Positions 20,072-29,130 of a stretch of DNA of 64,000 nucleotides are shown one piece after another. The notes under the pieces are model-generated. The model ran no database searches and was not told where the DNA came from. It was given only the letters and a program-made list of their open reading frames with translations. The position numbers and the translations under genes were made by a program. The stretch covers positions 32,196-96,195 of IMG/VR virus record IMGVR_UViG_3300020180_000013; one strand, written 5' to 3'. Position 1 is the first letter of the stretch; every line of letters begins with the position of its first letter. This DNA comes from a virus.

Positions 20072-23000
20072 CGTTTAGATTCTAGTAATTTGGTTATTGC
20101 AATTTTTACAATCATTTTTACGTCACCTGATATTTTCCTTTGTAGGGACACGTAATTCAAATAGTGACGGAATTTTTTTCTTTCAAATGAATTCTTTTGA
20201 TAATTAAGATTTAAAGGATTTAAGGTTCTTGTATATCCATTAGCATCATTAAGCCAGATTACTCTTTGGGCAGCTGAAAATTCTCCTCTATCATCTGTAA
20301 TATCCCAGAAAGTATTAAATCTATATTTCTGTTCTACTTTACTATATAGTATATCAATATCTGTAGGATTAATTATAGGATAAAGTAGTCCCTTTATTGG
20401 ATTGTTCTTTGGAGTAAGATTTAATTTTAATACTCCAGAGGTCTGCTCTGTGTTAGATATAATAGCCTGGTCAAAGTTAAAATCTAGTAATTGATATTTA
20501 TTGATTCCCGATAGATCATATTTATAACACTCCAGATAATACTCTAATGATCTTACTGTATTTACTATAGTCCCGGTAGAAGTTACATACTCTAATTCAA
20601 AAGGATAATCTGTACCATAATAATTGCAGAAGCTATCTGTTCTATTATTGTGTCTCCATACCTCACCTTTCTTGGTGATAGGATTAGTAATAATAGACAT
20701 AAAGTTATTCTTGCTTGGAATATATAGTTCCGGGTGCCAATCATGATGAGATACCCAACCACCATCTCCATTATTTGCTTTAGGACTGTAACTTACTGTC
20801 CAGGAAGCATCTTCAAAATATTGAGTATCTGTTAACTGAATTGGTGTGAATACTATATCCTGAGTATCATTTCCACTAATTAGTACTAAAGAACTACTTA
20901 CTTCATTATAAATGATCTGTCCTTTATATTGATCTCTAACTTTATAATCCTTCTTGCAGAAGTATATAGTCTCTAGTTGATTATCATAAATAGATTGACA
21001 TCCTATACCAATAACTGGGTTATCGGTGTGTGGATAATTAGGAATATCCTGAGTTAAGAAATAAGGTAAATACTTTTTAAACCAGAACTTTAATCCTGAA
21101 AATGTTATATCTTTTAATCCCTGAGTTAACCTGAATACTTTACCTTGGTTCTCACTAATATAATATAATCCAAATGGTGTATTTAATATACTAAGTCTAT
21201 TTTGACATGATCCATACTCCAAGGAGTCATCTGCATTACTAACTGATTGTAATGGCTGGGAAAATAATCCTCCATCCCCAATTGTTATCTTGGTTCCTAA
21301 TGAAGTTTGAAGAGTATCTACTCCTTGAAACTCTATAGGAGAAGCTGTGTCAAAAAGAATAAGGGCCCCAGATTTATTTATGGGTTTAATAGCTGTGATC
21401 TTGCTTTTGAAATCTTTATAATTATTAGCTAGGAATACTCTCCAGTAATCTTTCTTGTTCTCTAGATTCTGAGGTAGTGAATATATAGCCCTAAATGGAA
21501 AATAAGAAAAACACTTTTCTGCTATGATAGGATCATAATCTCTTGGTTGTTGATTACCCCATGAAATAAAGTTTATAAATAATCTGGATATAGATAGAGA
21601 TATATCATACTTGAAGAAGTTCCCGGCCTTAATAATCTTTGGAGCAAATAAAGCTGCAGTATCAGTATATCTATATGGATCATAATGTCTTTCTGAATCT
21701 TCATTACCCCAGTCTCTGAGTTCTGTATTAATCTCTGATTCTACAAAGAAGTCTCTTACTCCTGATTGAAATAAATAAAAATATGCATCTTTTAATCCAA
21801 ATCTTAATGCTCCAAAAATATTACTTAATACAGAACTTCCATTACTGATTCTATCTAGATTAGCCCTACCTGAAGGAAGACCTTCAGTTAAAGAATTTAT
21901 ACTTAAAAAACCTGGACCAGGAGTAATAAAATTTAAAAATCCTGTAAGAAATTCTCCTGTTTCATACTTGGTGAAATCAGCCCAGTATCTAGGAAAGTTA
22001 ACCATGTATTTTAATCTATAATTAAACTCTGTTCCATCTGGTTGACCTAATAACCAATCATAGAAATAGAAAAAGGTATTCTTCTCTGTATATCTGGTGA
22101 TATAAGTATCTCCTCCAAAGATCGGAGGAGTGGCTTGATCAGTTAATAATTGTTCTTCTGTAACCGGATCTATAGAGTCAAATACACAAGTAATAGGAAT
22201 CTCCTGGATAGAAGTCATCTGTCCATATTGATTCTCTATTCTTACTTTCAGAGCTGCATAATAGGTTGTAGTTACTGTGGTAAATTCTTTATCTGGATCT
22301 TTTAAAGTTATTGCACCAGTACCTAGTAGTGCTGCAGTGCTTATACTCTGTACTGTATTATCAGATCCTAGAGGATATGAGATAGCCTTTGTAGGATCAA
22401 TCTCAATAGCTACTGCTCTTCCTCTATAAAGATTATTTATTCTATAATTACTCCCAAAATCTTGAAACTGATTATCAAGATAATTAGCTGATGTAATTAA
22501 TCTCCTTGTGTTTCCAGGTACTGCATTTCCTGCAGAGAAGTTGTCATAAAATCCATGAGATCTATATCTATATGCATATTGTCTATATGGAACTAATGAT
22601 TCTATTAATCTTAAAGCAGTGTCTGTACCTAATGTCCAATAGTATCCAAGAGTTACTAAACCGGTTAATGCTTTAGTAATAGGTCCTAAATAATCAGATG
22701 TGGCTAATTCCACACTCTCTGTGGTAGTTCCTGCAGTTAATCCTGGAAGAGCTCCTGCAGTATATCCGGCTGCTATTAAAGCTGTATCAGTATTAGGTAG
22801 CCCTACTGCATCTGCAAGTACATTAAGTAATGTCATTGATGTAGGAGTAATAACTAACTGAGTAAGACTTGAATAAGCACCTAAAGCTATAGGTGCAGTT
22901 ATTAATCCTGGATCAAATCCTCCTATTACAGGAGCTATGAAACTAGTAGTAGAAGATTGAGGAGCCTGGTAAGTACGTGTTCTTTGTCCTCTGACAGCAA

Positions 23001-25110
23001 GTGCTGCAGAAGCCAAGCCTAATATAGCAGCAAGTAGAAAGGATAAGTCTCCTAAAAGTTTTTCTTTAGGATGCTCTGGTACTTCTTCAAAGTTTCCTAA
23101 TACTATTCCATTAATTTCTCCATAGAGTTTTATTTCTTTTGCTGAAAGAAATGGATTTTTAAACTGAGTGTCCGGAGAATGGAATGTATAAGCTGATCTA
23201 CTTGCATTACCAAAGTATAATAGAGGAGTTTTTAATGCTCCTAATCCTCCGTTATCAGATTGATCTTGTGGAGATAGAGTAGGATCTGGATTACTTACAG
23301 TTGCATTTATTGGATTATAAGGATAATTAGGATATAATCCTTGTTTTGTAGAAGGAGATAAAGAGTATGTTTTCATATTATTGATCATACCCTTTGCAAT
23401 AATAGTCTTATTTCCCTCTCTGGATCCTCTTAATATTTCATAACCTACTATCCCGGGAATAAGATTTCCATGATTATCTCTAGGTGCTCTGATCTTATCA
23501 AACTGTACTCCTAGAACTCTAATCTCAATATTACCAGTTGCATCTTTCTTAAAGTGTTCTGTTACATTAGGTACTGATAAATTATCAGGCATCTTGTGAT
23601 GTCTAATAGGTTTACCACAAAGATTTACCGGCATGTCTCCAGGAAGTAAACTCCATGATATTCCACTTGAATCAACATGGCTTGTATCTGGGCCTGCAGG
23701 AGGATTACTCTGATTCCAGATATCTGGTTTATTATCCGGATATATTTCAGTTGACTCCCAATAACTCATAAGACCTTCTCCTATAATAACTCCTCCATCT
23801 GGTAGTATTATATTGGGGATTGTATTACCTGTTGCTGTATTATATATTTTCCATCTTACATCTTCATCAGGAAATAGTTTATCATTACCTGCAGTAGCTG
23901 GTAGTAAATCAGTAGCTGTAGCTTCTCTACCAGGTATATGATAAGAAGAAGACTTGTCCCCTGTATTATACACCCATCTTATGAAGAACGGATATACTTC
24001 ATCTCTTAAATAAGAAGTAACATTACCACCTTTTCTATAGTAGTCTGCAGGATATTTTACAGAAATCCATTTAGTTGTAATCCTATTGGCTAGTGGCTGA
24101 TAGTTAAAATCAAACTTTGTGGTGGGGGCTACCCTAAGCATATAAGTCCCTGTTTCAAATACTGCTTCTGATTTATCATAAACAGGAGATCTGAAAGGAA
24201 TTAGTTCAATAGGAATGCTGGGAAGACTTTCTGCTATCTGATCTAGAAATATCTGATTTGTTCTAGTAGAATATATTCCTATTCTTTTAGCTGATGTCTG
24301 TTGATTTATAGTTCTTACTACTACTAATTCAAACTCATCAAAATGTTCTGTATCAATTGAGTTAATAGTAATGTTAAGTGAACCTGATAAATTCTCATGT
24401 TCAAAAATAGATTGAATATTAGATGGAGTAGAATAGTCAGTTACTCTCTGATCATTGATAGTATATCCTATTACTACAAAGTAGGATCCATTAGGAAGAT
24501 TTCCTCCATTATGTCCTCTTGTAATACTTATACAAGGATTCTTTACAAATCTTGCTAATCTTAATTCTTCACAATCTAGATCAGTAGTAGGAGTACAGGT
24601 AATGCAATTATTAATAGTATTACAATTTTCAAGAAATGCCGGACTATTTATGTTAATAGTTCTTGTAGGAGCATTTCCATCATCCCAATAAGTCTGATAA
24701 CTACAATCAAAGTTTTGTTTGGATACTCCTTTAATAAGATATTTTCTATTGAATCCTAAACAGTTGGATGGATTCATTACTTGTCCAAGTGAGTTCTTAA
24801 TAGGTGTATAACTACACTCACTATCATCAAATATTCCTATCTCTGAGTTAGTATCATCAGTTAGATACACTGCCCAGACATCACCATATAGATGAATAGT
24901 TCCTATACAAGGATAAGGGAAAGTAACACATAATAAATTAGAAGGTTCATTAGATCTGGTATTAAGATCTCCTGTAACTGTGTACTCAGTTGCATTCCTA
25001 GCTCTTGTGTATGCTCCCTCTGGAATAGAGGACTCATTCACATCCATTATCAACCCTCTATTGAAAGATGCTCCTTTTTGACTACTTGTATTCTGAGGAT
25101 CCTGAGCCAT
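20068..25110 (-). CDS. Very large tail protein, muzzle-like
   Basis: 1,680 residues, the largest complete gene here. The start (SSQKGASFNRGLIMDVNESS, PEGAYTRARNATEYT) matches the opening of the large tail proteins of crAss-like phages, the counterpart of the tail muzzle that closes the barrel. The protein is largely beta-rich, with a hydrophobic/alanine-rich insertion around residues 690-820 (LLGDLSFLLAAILGLASAALAV) that may be a membrane-active or coiled segment. Cysteines cluster in the first 200 residues. It follows two ring-protein candidates with spacings of a few bases, as expected for a tail operon. The tail role is well supported by context; muzzle is an assignment from family memory. 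Confidence 0.75.
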   Translation of the reverse strand: MAQDPQNTSSQKGASFNRGLIMDVNESSIPEGAYTRARNATEYTVTGDLNTRSNEPSNLLCVTFPYPCIGTIHLYGDVWAVYLTDDTNSEIGIFDDSECSYTPIKNSLGQVMNPSNCLGFNRKYLIKGVSKQNFDCSYQTYWDDGNAPTRTININSPAFLENCNTINNCITCTPTTDLDCEELRLARFVKNPCISITRGHNGGNLPNGSYFVVIGYTINDQRVTDYSTPSNIQSIFEHENLSGSLNITINSIDTEHFDEFELVVVRTINQQTSAKRIGIYSTRTNQIFLDQIAESLPSIPIELIPFRSPVYDKSEAVFETGTYMLRVAPTTKFDFNYQPLANRITTKWISVKYPADYYRKGGNVTSYLRDEVYPFFIRWVYNTGDKSSSYHIPGREATATDLLPATAGNDKLFPDEDVRWKIYNTATGNTIPNIILPDGGVIIGEGLMSYWESTEIYPDNKPDIWNQSNPPAGPDTSHVDSSGISWSLLPGDMPVNLCGKPIRHHKMPDNLSVPNVTEHFKKDATGNIEIRVLGVQFDKIRAPRDNHGNLIPGIVGYEILRGSREGNKTIIAKGMINNMKTYSLSPSTKQGLYPNYPYNPINATVSNPDPTLSPQDQSDNGGLGALKTPLLYFGNASRSAYTFHSPDTQFKNPFLSAKEIKLYGEINGIVLGNFEEVPEHPKEKLLGDLSFLLAAILGLASAALAVRGQRTRTYQAPQSSTTSFIAPVIGGFDPGLITAPIALGAYSSLTQLVITPTSMTLLNVLADAVGLPNTDTALIAAGYTAGALPGLTAGTTTESVELATSDYLGPITKALTGLVTLGYYWTLGTDTALRLIESLVPYRQYAYRYRSHGFYDNFSAGNAVPGNTRRLITSANYLDNQFQDFGSNYRINNLYRGRAVAIEIDPTKAISYPLGSDNTVQSISTAALLGTGAITLKDPDKEFTTVTTTYYAALKVRIENQYGQMTSIQEIPITCVFDSIDPVTEEQLLTDQATPPIFGGDTYITRYTEKNTFFYFYDWLLGQPDGTEFNYRLKYMVNFPRYWADFTKYETGEFLTGFLNFITPGPGFLSINSLTEGLPSGRANLDRISNGSSVLSNIFGALRFGLKDAYFYLFQSGVRDFFVESEINTELRDWGNEDSERHYDPYRYTDTAALFAPKIIKAGNFFKYDISLSISRLFINFISWGNQQPRDYDPIIAEKCFSYFPFRAIYSLPQNLENKKDYWRVFLANNYKDFKSKITAIKPINKSGALILFDTASPIEFQGVDTLQTSLGTKITIGDGGLFSQPLQSVSNADDSLEYGSCQNRLSILNTPFGLYYISENQGKVFRLTQGLKDITFSGLKFWFKKYLPYFLTQDIPNYPHTDNPVIGIGCQSIYDNQLETIYFCKKDYKVRDQYKGQIIYNEVSSSLVLISGNDTQDIVFTPIQLTDTQYFEDASWTVSYSPKANNGDGGWVSHHDWHPELYIPSKNNFMSIITNPITKKGEVWRHNNRTDSFCNYYGTDYPFELEYVTSTGTIVNTVRSLEYYLECYKYDLSGINKYQLLDFNFDQAIISNTEQTSGVLKLNLTPKNNPIKGLLYPIINPTDIDILYSKVEQKYRFNTFWDITDDRGEFSAAQRVIWLNDANGYTRTLNPLNLNYQKNSFERKKFRHYLNYVSLQRKISGDVKMIVKIAITKLLESKR

Positions 25111-25112
25111 AC

Positions 25113-26138
25113 TTATACTGCATTATTATGTAAAAATCTTGGACTTGAACCTGGTGAATAACTAGAAAACATATCATAGTATTTAGAGTACATAGCTTTT
25201 CTATTGGTTTCCCACATCTTAGCCATTTCAGAGAAGTTAGGAGTATTGACAACTGTGAGAGCATTATTTCTTGCTCCTCTAAGTTTTTGTTGAACTAGTC
25301 CTAATGCCTTTTCTACAGACTCATCTTCCATTAATAGATTTTCTAGTATCCTTTCTTTCAGAGCATATTCATAATATTCATTCATATATGGATGATCCGG
25401 AACTAATATATTACCTGATTCATCTTCTAGTGCTCCTTCATAGTTGATATATACTTTTCCACACATCTCATTTCTAGTAGAGTGACTATTAGAATGATTT
25501 AGATTATGATTTAGGCCATCATTAAACCATATGAATCCATTTTTTATAAATGCTTCATCTCTACACATCCAGTTAAGATTAGGACACTCACAATTTATAT
25601 CATGTGAATTCTTAAATCTTATTGGATACATCATATTATAGCTCCTTGAAATAGTATTTATTACTTGAACTAATTGAAAGCCGGTAGTATTTTTACCACA
25701 GCTATCTGTACATCTTGTAAGACAAATAGGAATGGTGGTATTAGGAGTTAATGTTGGTGTACATGCATCAATAACTACATCAGTACATGGATTAGGTTCT
25801 ATTGGATCTTGGTAAGTGGGAATAATATTTTTAATAGGAACTTCTTGTATGTTAGTTCCCTGGCCTGGTATAAAAGTCTCTGTAAAACTACCACATAATA
25901 GAGCAAAGTTCATGACCCTGAAATCCTCTGGAAGTCTTGCTTTTCCATTTACTATATCAAGAACTGTGTTCTTAACCATGTTAATCCTAAGACCAAGATC
26001 ATAGTTACATCTAAGAGCAACTTTAATCAACTGCTGAGGTTCTATTTTTCCTTCTAGAGAATATGTTTTCATATCAACTCTAACACTCTCAAAGAGAGAA
26101 TCAAATGTCTGATACTTTAATGTGTAGTTGAAGTTCAT
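25113..26138 (-). CDS. Tail ring/tubular protein candidate
   Basis: 341 residues. The N-terminal helical block (TFDSLFESVRVDMKTYSLEG, IEPQQLIKVALRCNYDLGLRI) and the phrase NGKARLPEDF occur in crAss-like tail proteins that stack as rings below the portal. The C-terminal third is helical (YEYALKERILENLLMEDES) and ends in a Ser/Pro tail. A Cys-rich middle (CTDSCGKN, CECPNLNWMC) may bind metal or form loops. It sits between the 229-residue ring candidate and the giant muzzle-like gene, separated by only 4 and 2 bases. No enzymatic motif is visible. Confidence 0.65.
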   Translation of the reverse strand: MNFNYTLKYQTFDSLFESVRVDMKTYSLEGKIEPQQLIKVALRCNYDLGLRINMVKNTVLDIVNGKARLPEDFRVMNFALLCGSFTETFIPGQGTNIQEVPIKNIIPTYQDPIEPNPCTDVVIDACTPTLTPNTTIPICLTRCTDSCGKNTTGFQLVQVINTISRSYNMMYPIRFKNSHDINCECPNLNWMCRDEAFIKNGFIWFNDGLNHNLNHSNSHSTRNEMCGKVYINYEGALEDESGNILVPDHPYMNEYYEYALKERILENLLMEDESVEKALGLVQQKLRGARNNALTVVNTPNFSEMAKMWETNRKAMYSKYYDMFSSYSPGSSPRFLHNNAV

Positions 26139-26142
26139 AGTC

Positions 26143-26832
26143 TTATGTTCTTATAGTACCTTGTTTATCATCTGTATTAGGTTCAGAAGGTATTTGCATT
26201 ACTCCAAATAGATCTTTTATTACAGCCTGCTCTATTTCTGCAAAGAGGAAATCCGGAATTGGAGTGACCTGATCTTGTCTTTGAGTACATGCTGAATCTC
26301 CTGATCCATCAGCACATGTGAAAGTTACTAGATCATTTTCAAATATACCATCTACCATTACCGACTCCCAGTCTAAATTTGGAAAATATAAATACTCATT
26401 TATATACCAATAGTATTGTCTCTTGTTATACTTAAAGGTCGATGTCTTAGTCATTGAAGTATAAGTAGAAGGAGCTGTAGGAAATACTTCTTCCGATCCA
26501 TCTATAGAACTGATTGTTCTAAATAGTGGCCCAAATCTAGCTTCCATTATTCCTGGAACTTTCTCTTTACTTCTCTTAAATAAACAATCAGATGTCACTC
26601 CTCCACAACAAGCTTCTATTCTATCTATTTCTATTAATTCCATACATGGAATAGTCCTGAATAGAGTACTGAATTTTATGAGTTGGTTCCTGCCTTCTTC
26701 TCTTTTAATATATAATTTAGCCCATTTAATTATAAGACTATATATAAATCTATCTGTAAGAAAGGAATCTTCTTTTACAGCCTTAACTGAGTTTCTTACC
26801 CGGGATGTAGTAGCTCCTATTGTTGTTGCCAT
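26143..26832 (-). CDS. Tail adaptor/ring protein candidate
   Basis: 229 residues. Helical N-terminus (SVKAVKEDSFLTDRFIYSLIIKW... region) followed by a beta-rich body with FKYNKRQYYWYINEYLYFPN, a pattern seen in small head-completion and ring proteins of podoviral tails including crAss-like ones. It lies one base from the upstream 196-residue gene and 4 bases from the next ring candidate. No catalytic motif or signal is visible. The ring/adaptor role is inferred from context and overall layout. Confidence 0.6.
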   Translation of the reverse strand: MATTIGATTSRVRNSVKAVKEDSFLTDRFIYSLIIKWAKLYIKREEGRNQLIKFSTLFRTIPCMELIEIDRIEACCGGVTSDCLFKRSKEKVPGIMEARFGPLFRTISSIDGSEEVFPTAPSTYTSMTKTSTFKYNKRQYYWYINEYLYFPNLDWESVMVDGIFENDLVTFTCADGSGDSACTQRQDQVTPIPDFLFAEIEQAVIKDLFGVMQIPSEPNTDDKQGTIRT

Positions 26833-27423
26833 TTAATCAAAATTAAATTCATCATAATTAGTAAGATCAATTTCCTTAACTGGAATTACAAAATCTATAT
26901 AAGGCTTGTTAGAAAAAAGTCTGGATGCTTTAACTCCACTTGCAAGATGAACAAATTTCTTGTAGTCTTTTCTAAACTCTTTTGAGCCTGCTCTCTTGAA
27001 CTGTCTTACTGCAAAGAAGGACCAGAGTTCTCTATTTCTAAATTTGTATTTGGTTCCATAATTAGTATATATAATTTTTGCTAAATGATTATCACACTCC
27101 CAGTTCTTATGAAGAACTTTATGGCCGGCTTCTTCTGATCTTTTATAATCAATAACTTCTCTCTTGCTTGGATTACATCCTACTATAATAATATTTCCTA
27201 ATCCTTCTCTTAATTTTACTCCATCTCTTAGTTCAACTATACTTTTCCAAATATTTTCATTATCCTTTTTTATAACTTTATTAAATATTTTATAATCTAC
27301 ATCTATATACTGAGGATACTTTTCAGTAAATTGTTTAAATAACTCTTTAGATAATGAGTAGATATGTTTGTCTCTGAATCTGGGACCTTTAATATTTGGT
27401 TTTTTAACTACTGTAGAAGTCAT
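26833..27423 (-). CDS. Conserved protein of unknown function in the tail operon
   Basis: 196 residues, basic and mostly helical (lysine-rich start KKPNIKGPRFRDKHIYSL; middle GLGNIIIVGCNPSKREVIDY; end ASRLFSNKPYIDFVIPVKEI). The protein has a looks-conserved crAss-like character, but I cannot name a family. It is the first gene after a tandem terminator and a 139-base gap, so it probably starts the tail transcript. It could be a small tail-assembly factor; no motif supports an enzyme. Confidence 0.55.
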   Translation of the reverse strand: MTSTVVKKPNIKGPRFRDKHIYSLSKELFKQFTEKYPQYIDVDYKIFNKVIKKDNENIWKSIVELRDGVKLREGLGNIIIVGCNPSKREVIDYKRSEEAGHKVLHKNWECDNHLAKIIYTNYGTKYKFRNRELWSFFAVRQFKRAGSKEFRKDYKKFVHLASGVKASRLFSNKPYIDFVIPVKEIDLTNYDEFNFD

Positions 27424-27497
27424 GGATAGTTATAATTTACGAAAATTATCTGATATTAAAAAGTTTTACTAAGTTAATAAATAATATGAAAGAGAAA

Positions 27498-27517
27498 ACC
27501 CCGATTTTCACCGGGGT
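27498..27517 (-). terminator. Rho-independent terminator (second of a pair)
   Basis: A perfect 6-bp stem ACCCCG/CGGGGT with an 8-base loop; on the minus strand it is followed by TTTTCTCTTT. It lies between the fibronectin-like gene and the tail operon. The plus-strand side is also T-rich, so it may work in both directions. Confidence 0.8.
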
Positions 27518-27526
27518 CTCTCTTTG

Positions 27527-27564
27527 AAAAAGCTACTGACTAAACCAACAAGTAGCAACTTTTT
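27527..27564 (-). terminator. Hairpin terminator overlapping the stop of the preceding gene
   Basis: On the minus strand GCTACT pairs with AGTAGC around a 13-base loop, with flanking A5/T5 pairing across a small bulge, followed by TTTTTC. It begins within the TAA of the 27563-28087 gene and precedes the 27498-27517 hairpin by about 10 bases, giving a double terminator. Confidence 0.6.
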
Positions 27565-28087
27565 AAGCCAATGTCTCAACTAATAATGTCACTGAATAAC
27601 AATTACCTACAGTACATGTAGCATTAACTCTTATATGATATTCTTCATTTGGTATAAGTCCGGTAATAGTATCTGTGGTAGCTGTTGGACCAAGTAAAGG
27701 TCTTAATATCCATACACCACTAGATGCTAGTTTGTACTCAACTTGATAGGTTAATACATCTGTTACTAAAGCCCACCCTGGAGTAATGCTAGTATTTGTG
27801 ATAGATATAATAGAAAGGGTATTCACAGAAGCACATGTTCCACCTGTAACACATCCCGGGTTAGTAGCCAATAGTATAAGTTTTTGAATAATAGAATTGA
27901 GTCTGTCTCCGGTATTAATAGGAACATCTACAATACTAGGGCCTGAGTATATGACACAATTAGCATCAAAGAATTCAGAACAAGGTTCAGGATTAGGACA
28001 GCTTGCATCTCCTGGACAAGGAAATGTAGGAACTGTAGTAAAAGCCTGATCTTTACAGCCACATGGGGCTTTATGTCCACAATTCAT
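27563..28087 (-). CDS. Small virion protein with fibronectin type III-like domain
   Basis: 174 residues. A Cys-rich start (MNCGHKAPCGCKDQ) is followed by NCVIYSGPSIVDVPINTGDR and LNSIIQKLILL, the same kind of anchor module as near the start of the 521-residue protein at 30514-32079 (NCVIWQGPDIPC, GDSVSDVVAKL). The C-terminal 90 residues read as one fibronectin type III-like beta-sandwich (YQVEYKLASSGVWI, TDTITGLIPNEEYHIRVNA). This suggests a short fibre or decoration with an anchor and one surface domain. It ends at a double terminator and so closes the fibre gene cluster. Confidence 0.65.
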   Translation of the reverse strand: MNCGHKAPCGCKDQAFTTVPTFPCPGDASCPNPEPCSEFFDANCVIYSGPSIVDVPINTGDRLNSIIQKLILLATNPGCVTGGTCASVNTLSIISITNTSITPGWALVTDVLTYQVEYKLASSGVWILRPLLGPTATTDTITGLIPNEEYHIRVNATCTVGNCYSVTLLVETLA

Positions 28088-28114
28088 AGTTATATATTTT
28101 AATATTAATTTTTA

Positions 28115-28315
28115 TTATATAGATATGTCTTTTGTATACAAAGTTTCTATATCTACATTGACAATTATTCCAGTTAATACATCTAATAAAGCTAATTCAT
28201 TTTCTACTCCCTCAATTGATGTTGCAAAATATGGAGTATCATAGTCTACTAATTCCTCGTTTTGTTTCTTCCATATTTTATCAAGAATATCCTGATTTTG
28301 TTTAGTATAAGTCAT
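28115..28315 (-). CDS. Small acidic protein, unknown
   Basis: 66 residues, acidic, with a helical start (NQDILDKIWKKQNEEL) and a hydrophobic C-terminal strand-like region. It lies between two fibre genes with a 14-base gap upstream and an AT-rich 27-base gap downstream. No domain is recognised. It may be a chaperone or trimerisation factor for the neighbouring fibres, but that is only a guess from position. Confidence 0.5.
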   Translation of the reverse strand: MTYTKQNQDILDKIWKKQNEELVDYDTPYFATSIEGVENELALLDVLTGIIVNVDIETLYTKDISI

Positions 28316-28329
28316 TACTCCTTTATCTG

Positions 28330-28518
28330 TTAATTTAAAGAAACTCTTGCTACTGCATCAGTAAAAACTTTATTACCTGGAGTTGATACAAAATTTGCTA
28401 TATCCTGTAAAGTAGATCGTTTAGCTGTAGTTGTCCCAAAAGGGACTATAGGAAAAATATCTCCTCCTGAAAGAGGAGGAGCTGGATCAAATTGATCTAC
28501 TCTTTTATTTATTGCCAT
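28330..28518 (-). CDS. Short fibre paralogue: anchor domain only
   Basis: 62 residues. The sequence MAINKRVDQFDPAPPLSGGD, IFPIV, STLQDIANFV matches the first 45 residues of the next two genes upstream (MAVDKRVDQF... LTDILPIVQG... TTLQDIKDAV). Here almost nothing follows the anchor except TPGNKVFTDAVARVSLN. It could be a functional cap or competitor subunit, or a fibre that lost its distal part. It follows the previous paralogue by 2 bases, so the three are one operon of duplicated genes. Confidence 0.6.
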   Translation of the reverse strand: MAINKRVDQFDPAPPLSGGDIFPIVPFGTTTAKRSTLQDIANFVSTPGNKVFTDAVARVSLN

Positions 28519-28520
28519 GA

Positions 28521-29063
28521 TTATACAGGAATTATTTTATATTTTAAATAAATTAATATATCACTATTTCCTGCTGTAGGATTTCCAGTAAAGACATATG
28601 CTTGAACTTTTTTATTTTCTTCAAGCTGTGCTGGATTAGAATGAGCTGCAGCCATACTAACACCAAAAGATGGTATCCAGATACAAGTTCCTGCATTTGC
28701 TAATCTCTCAGTAAATCCATTTATTACAGTTAAACTAGTATCATATACTAATCCTAAAGTTGTATTTGTTGCGTATGGAGTTCCTCCATAAGTTCTTATC
28801 TTAAAGATAGCTACTGTAACTAAATTAGCAAAACCAATTCCAGGACTTGGAATTAAGTCTATAGGAGTTGAATTTAAAGTAAGAACATCTGCAGAAAGGA
28901 TAGTAGTCTCTACTGTAAACTCATCATTTACTGCATCTTTGATGTCTTGTAAAGTAGTTTGTAAAGCAGCAGTTCCAGCTCCTTGAACTATAGGAAGAAT
29001 ATCTGTTAGAGCAAGTGGTGTGGTTGCTAATCCAAATTGGTCTACTCTTTTGTCTACTGCCAT
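28521..29063 (-). CDS. Fibre/decoration paralogue with shared N-terminal anchor
   Basis: 180 residues. Residues 1-45 are the KRVDQF...ILPIVQG anchor shared with 28330-28518 and 29129-30493; residues about 50-180 form a single beta-rich domain (VATVAIFKIRTYGGTPYA-like strands, ILIYLKYKIIPV end) of the sort found at fibre tips. Its ATG lies inside the first copy of a 23-base tandem repeat (29062-29130), so its translation leader has been triplicated. A head or tail fibre subunit is likely; the receptor is unknown. Confidence 0.65.
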   Translation of the reverse strand: MAVDKRVDQFGLATTPLALTDILPIVQGAGTAALQTTLQDIKDAVNDEFTVETTILSADVLTLNSTPIDLIPSPGIGFANLVTVAIFKIRTYGGTPYATNTTLGLVYDTSLTVINGFTERLANAGTCIWIPSFGVSMAAAHSNPAQLEENKKVQAYVFTGNPTAGNSDILIYLKYKIIPV

Positions 29064-29130
29064 GATTGATTTAGTTTTATAATTATGATTGATTTAGTTT
29101 TATAATTATGATTGATTTAGTTTTATAATT
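29062..29130 (-). repeat. Three exact tandem copies of a 23-bp translation leader
   Basis: The unit starting atgattgatttag occurs at 29062-29084, 29085-29107 and 29108-29130 with no mismatches. On the minus strand each copy contains AAAACTAAATCAATC followed by ATG, i.e. the leader and start codon of the 28521-29063 gene. Only the last copy on that strand is followed by the real gene. The other two ATGs read into AATTATAAAACTAAATC and are not in the gene's frame (23 is not a multiple of 3). Confidence 0.95.
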
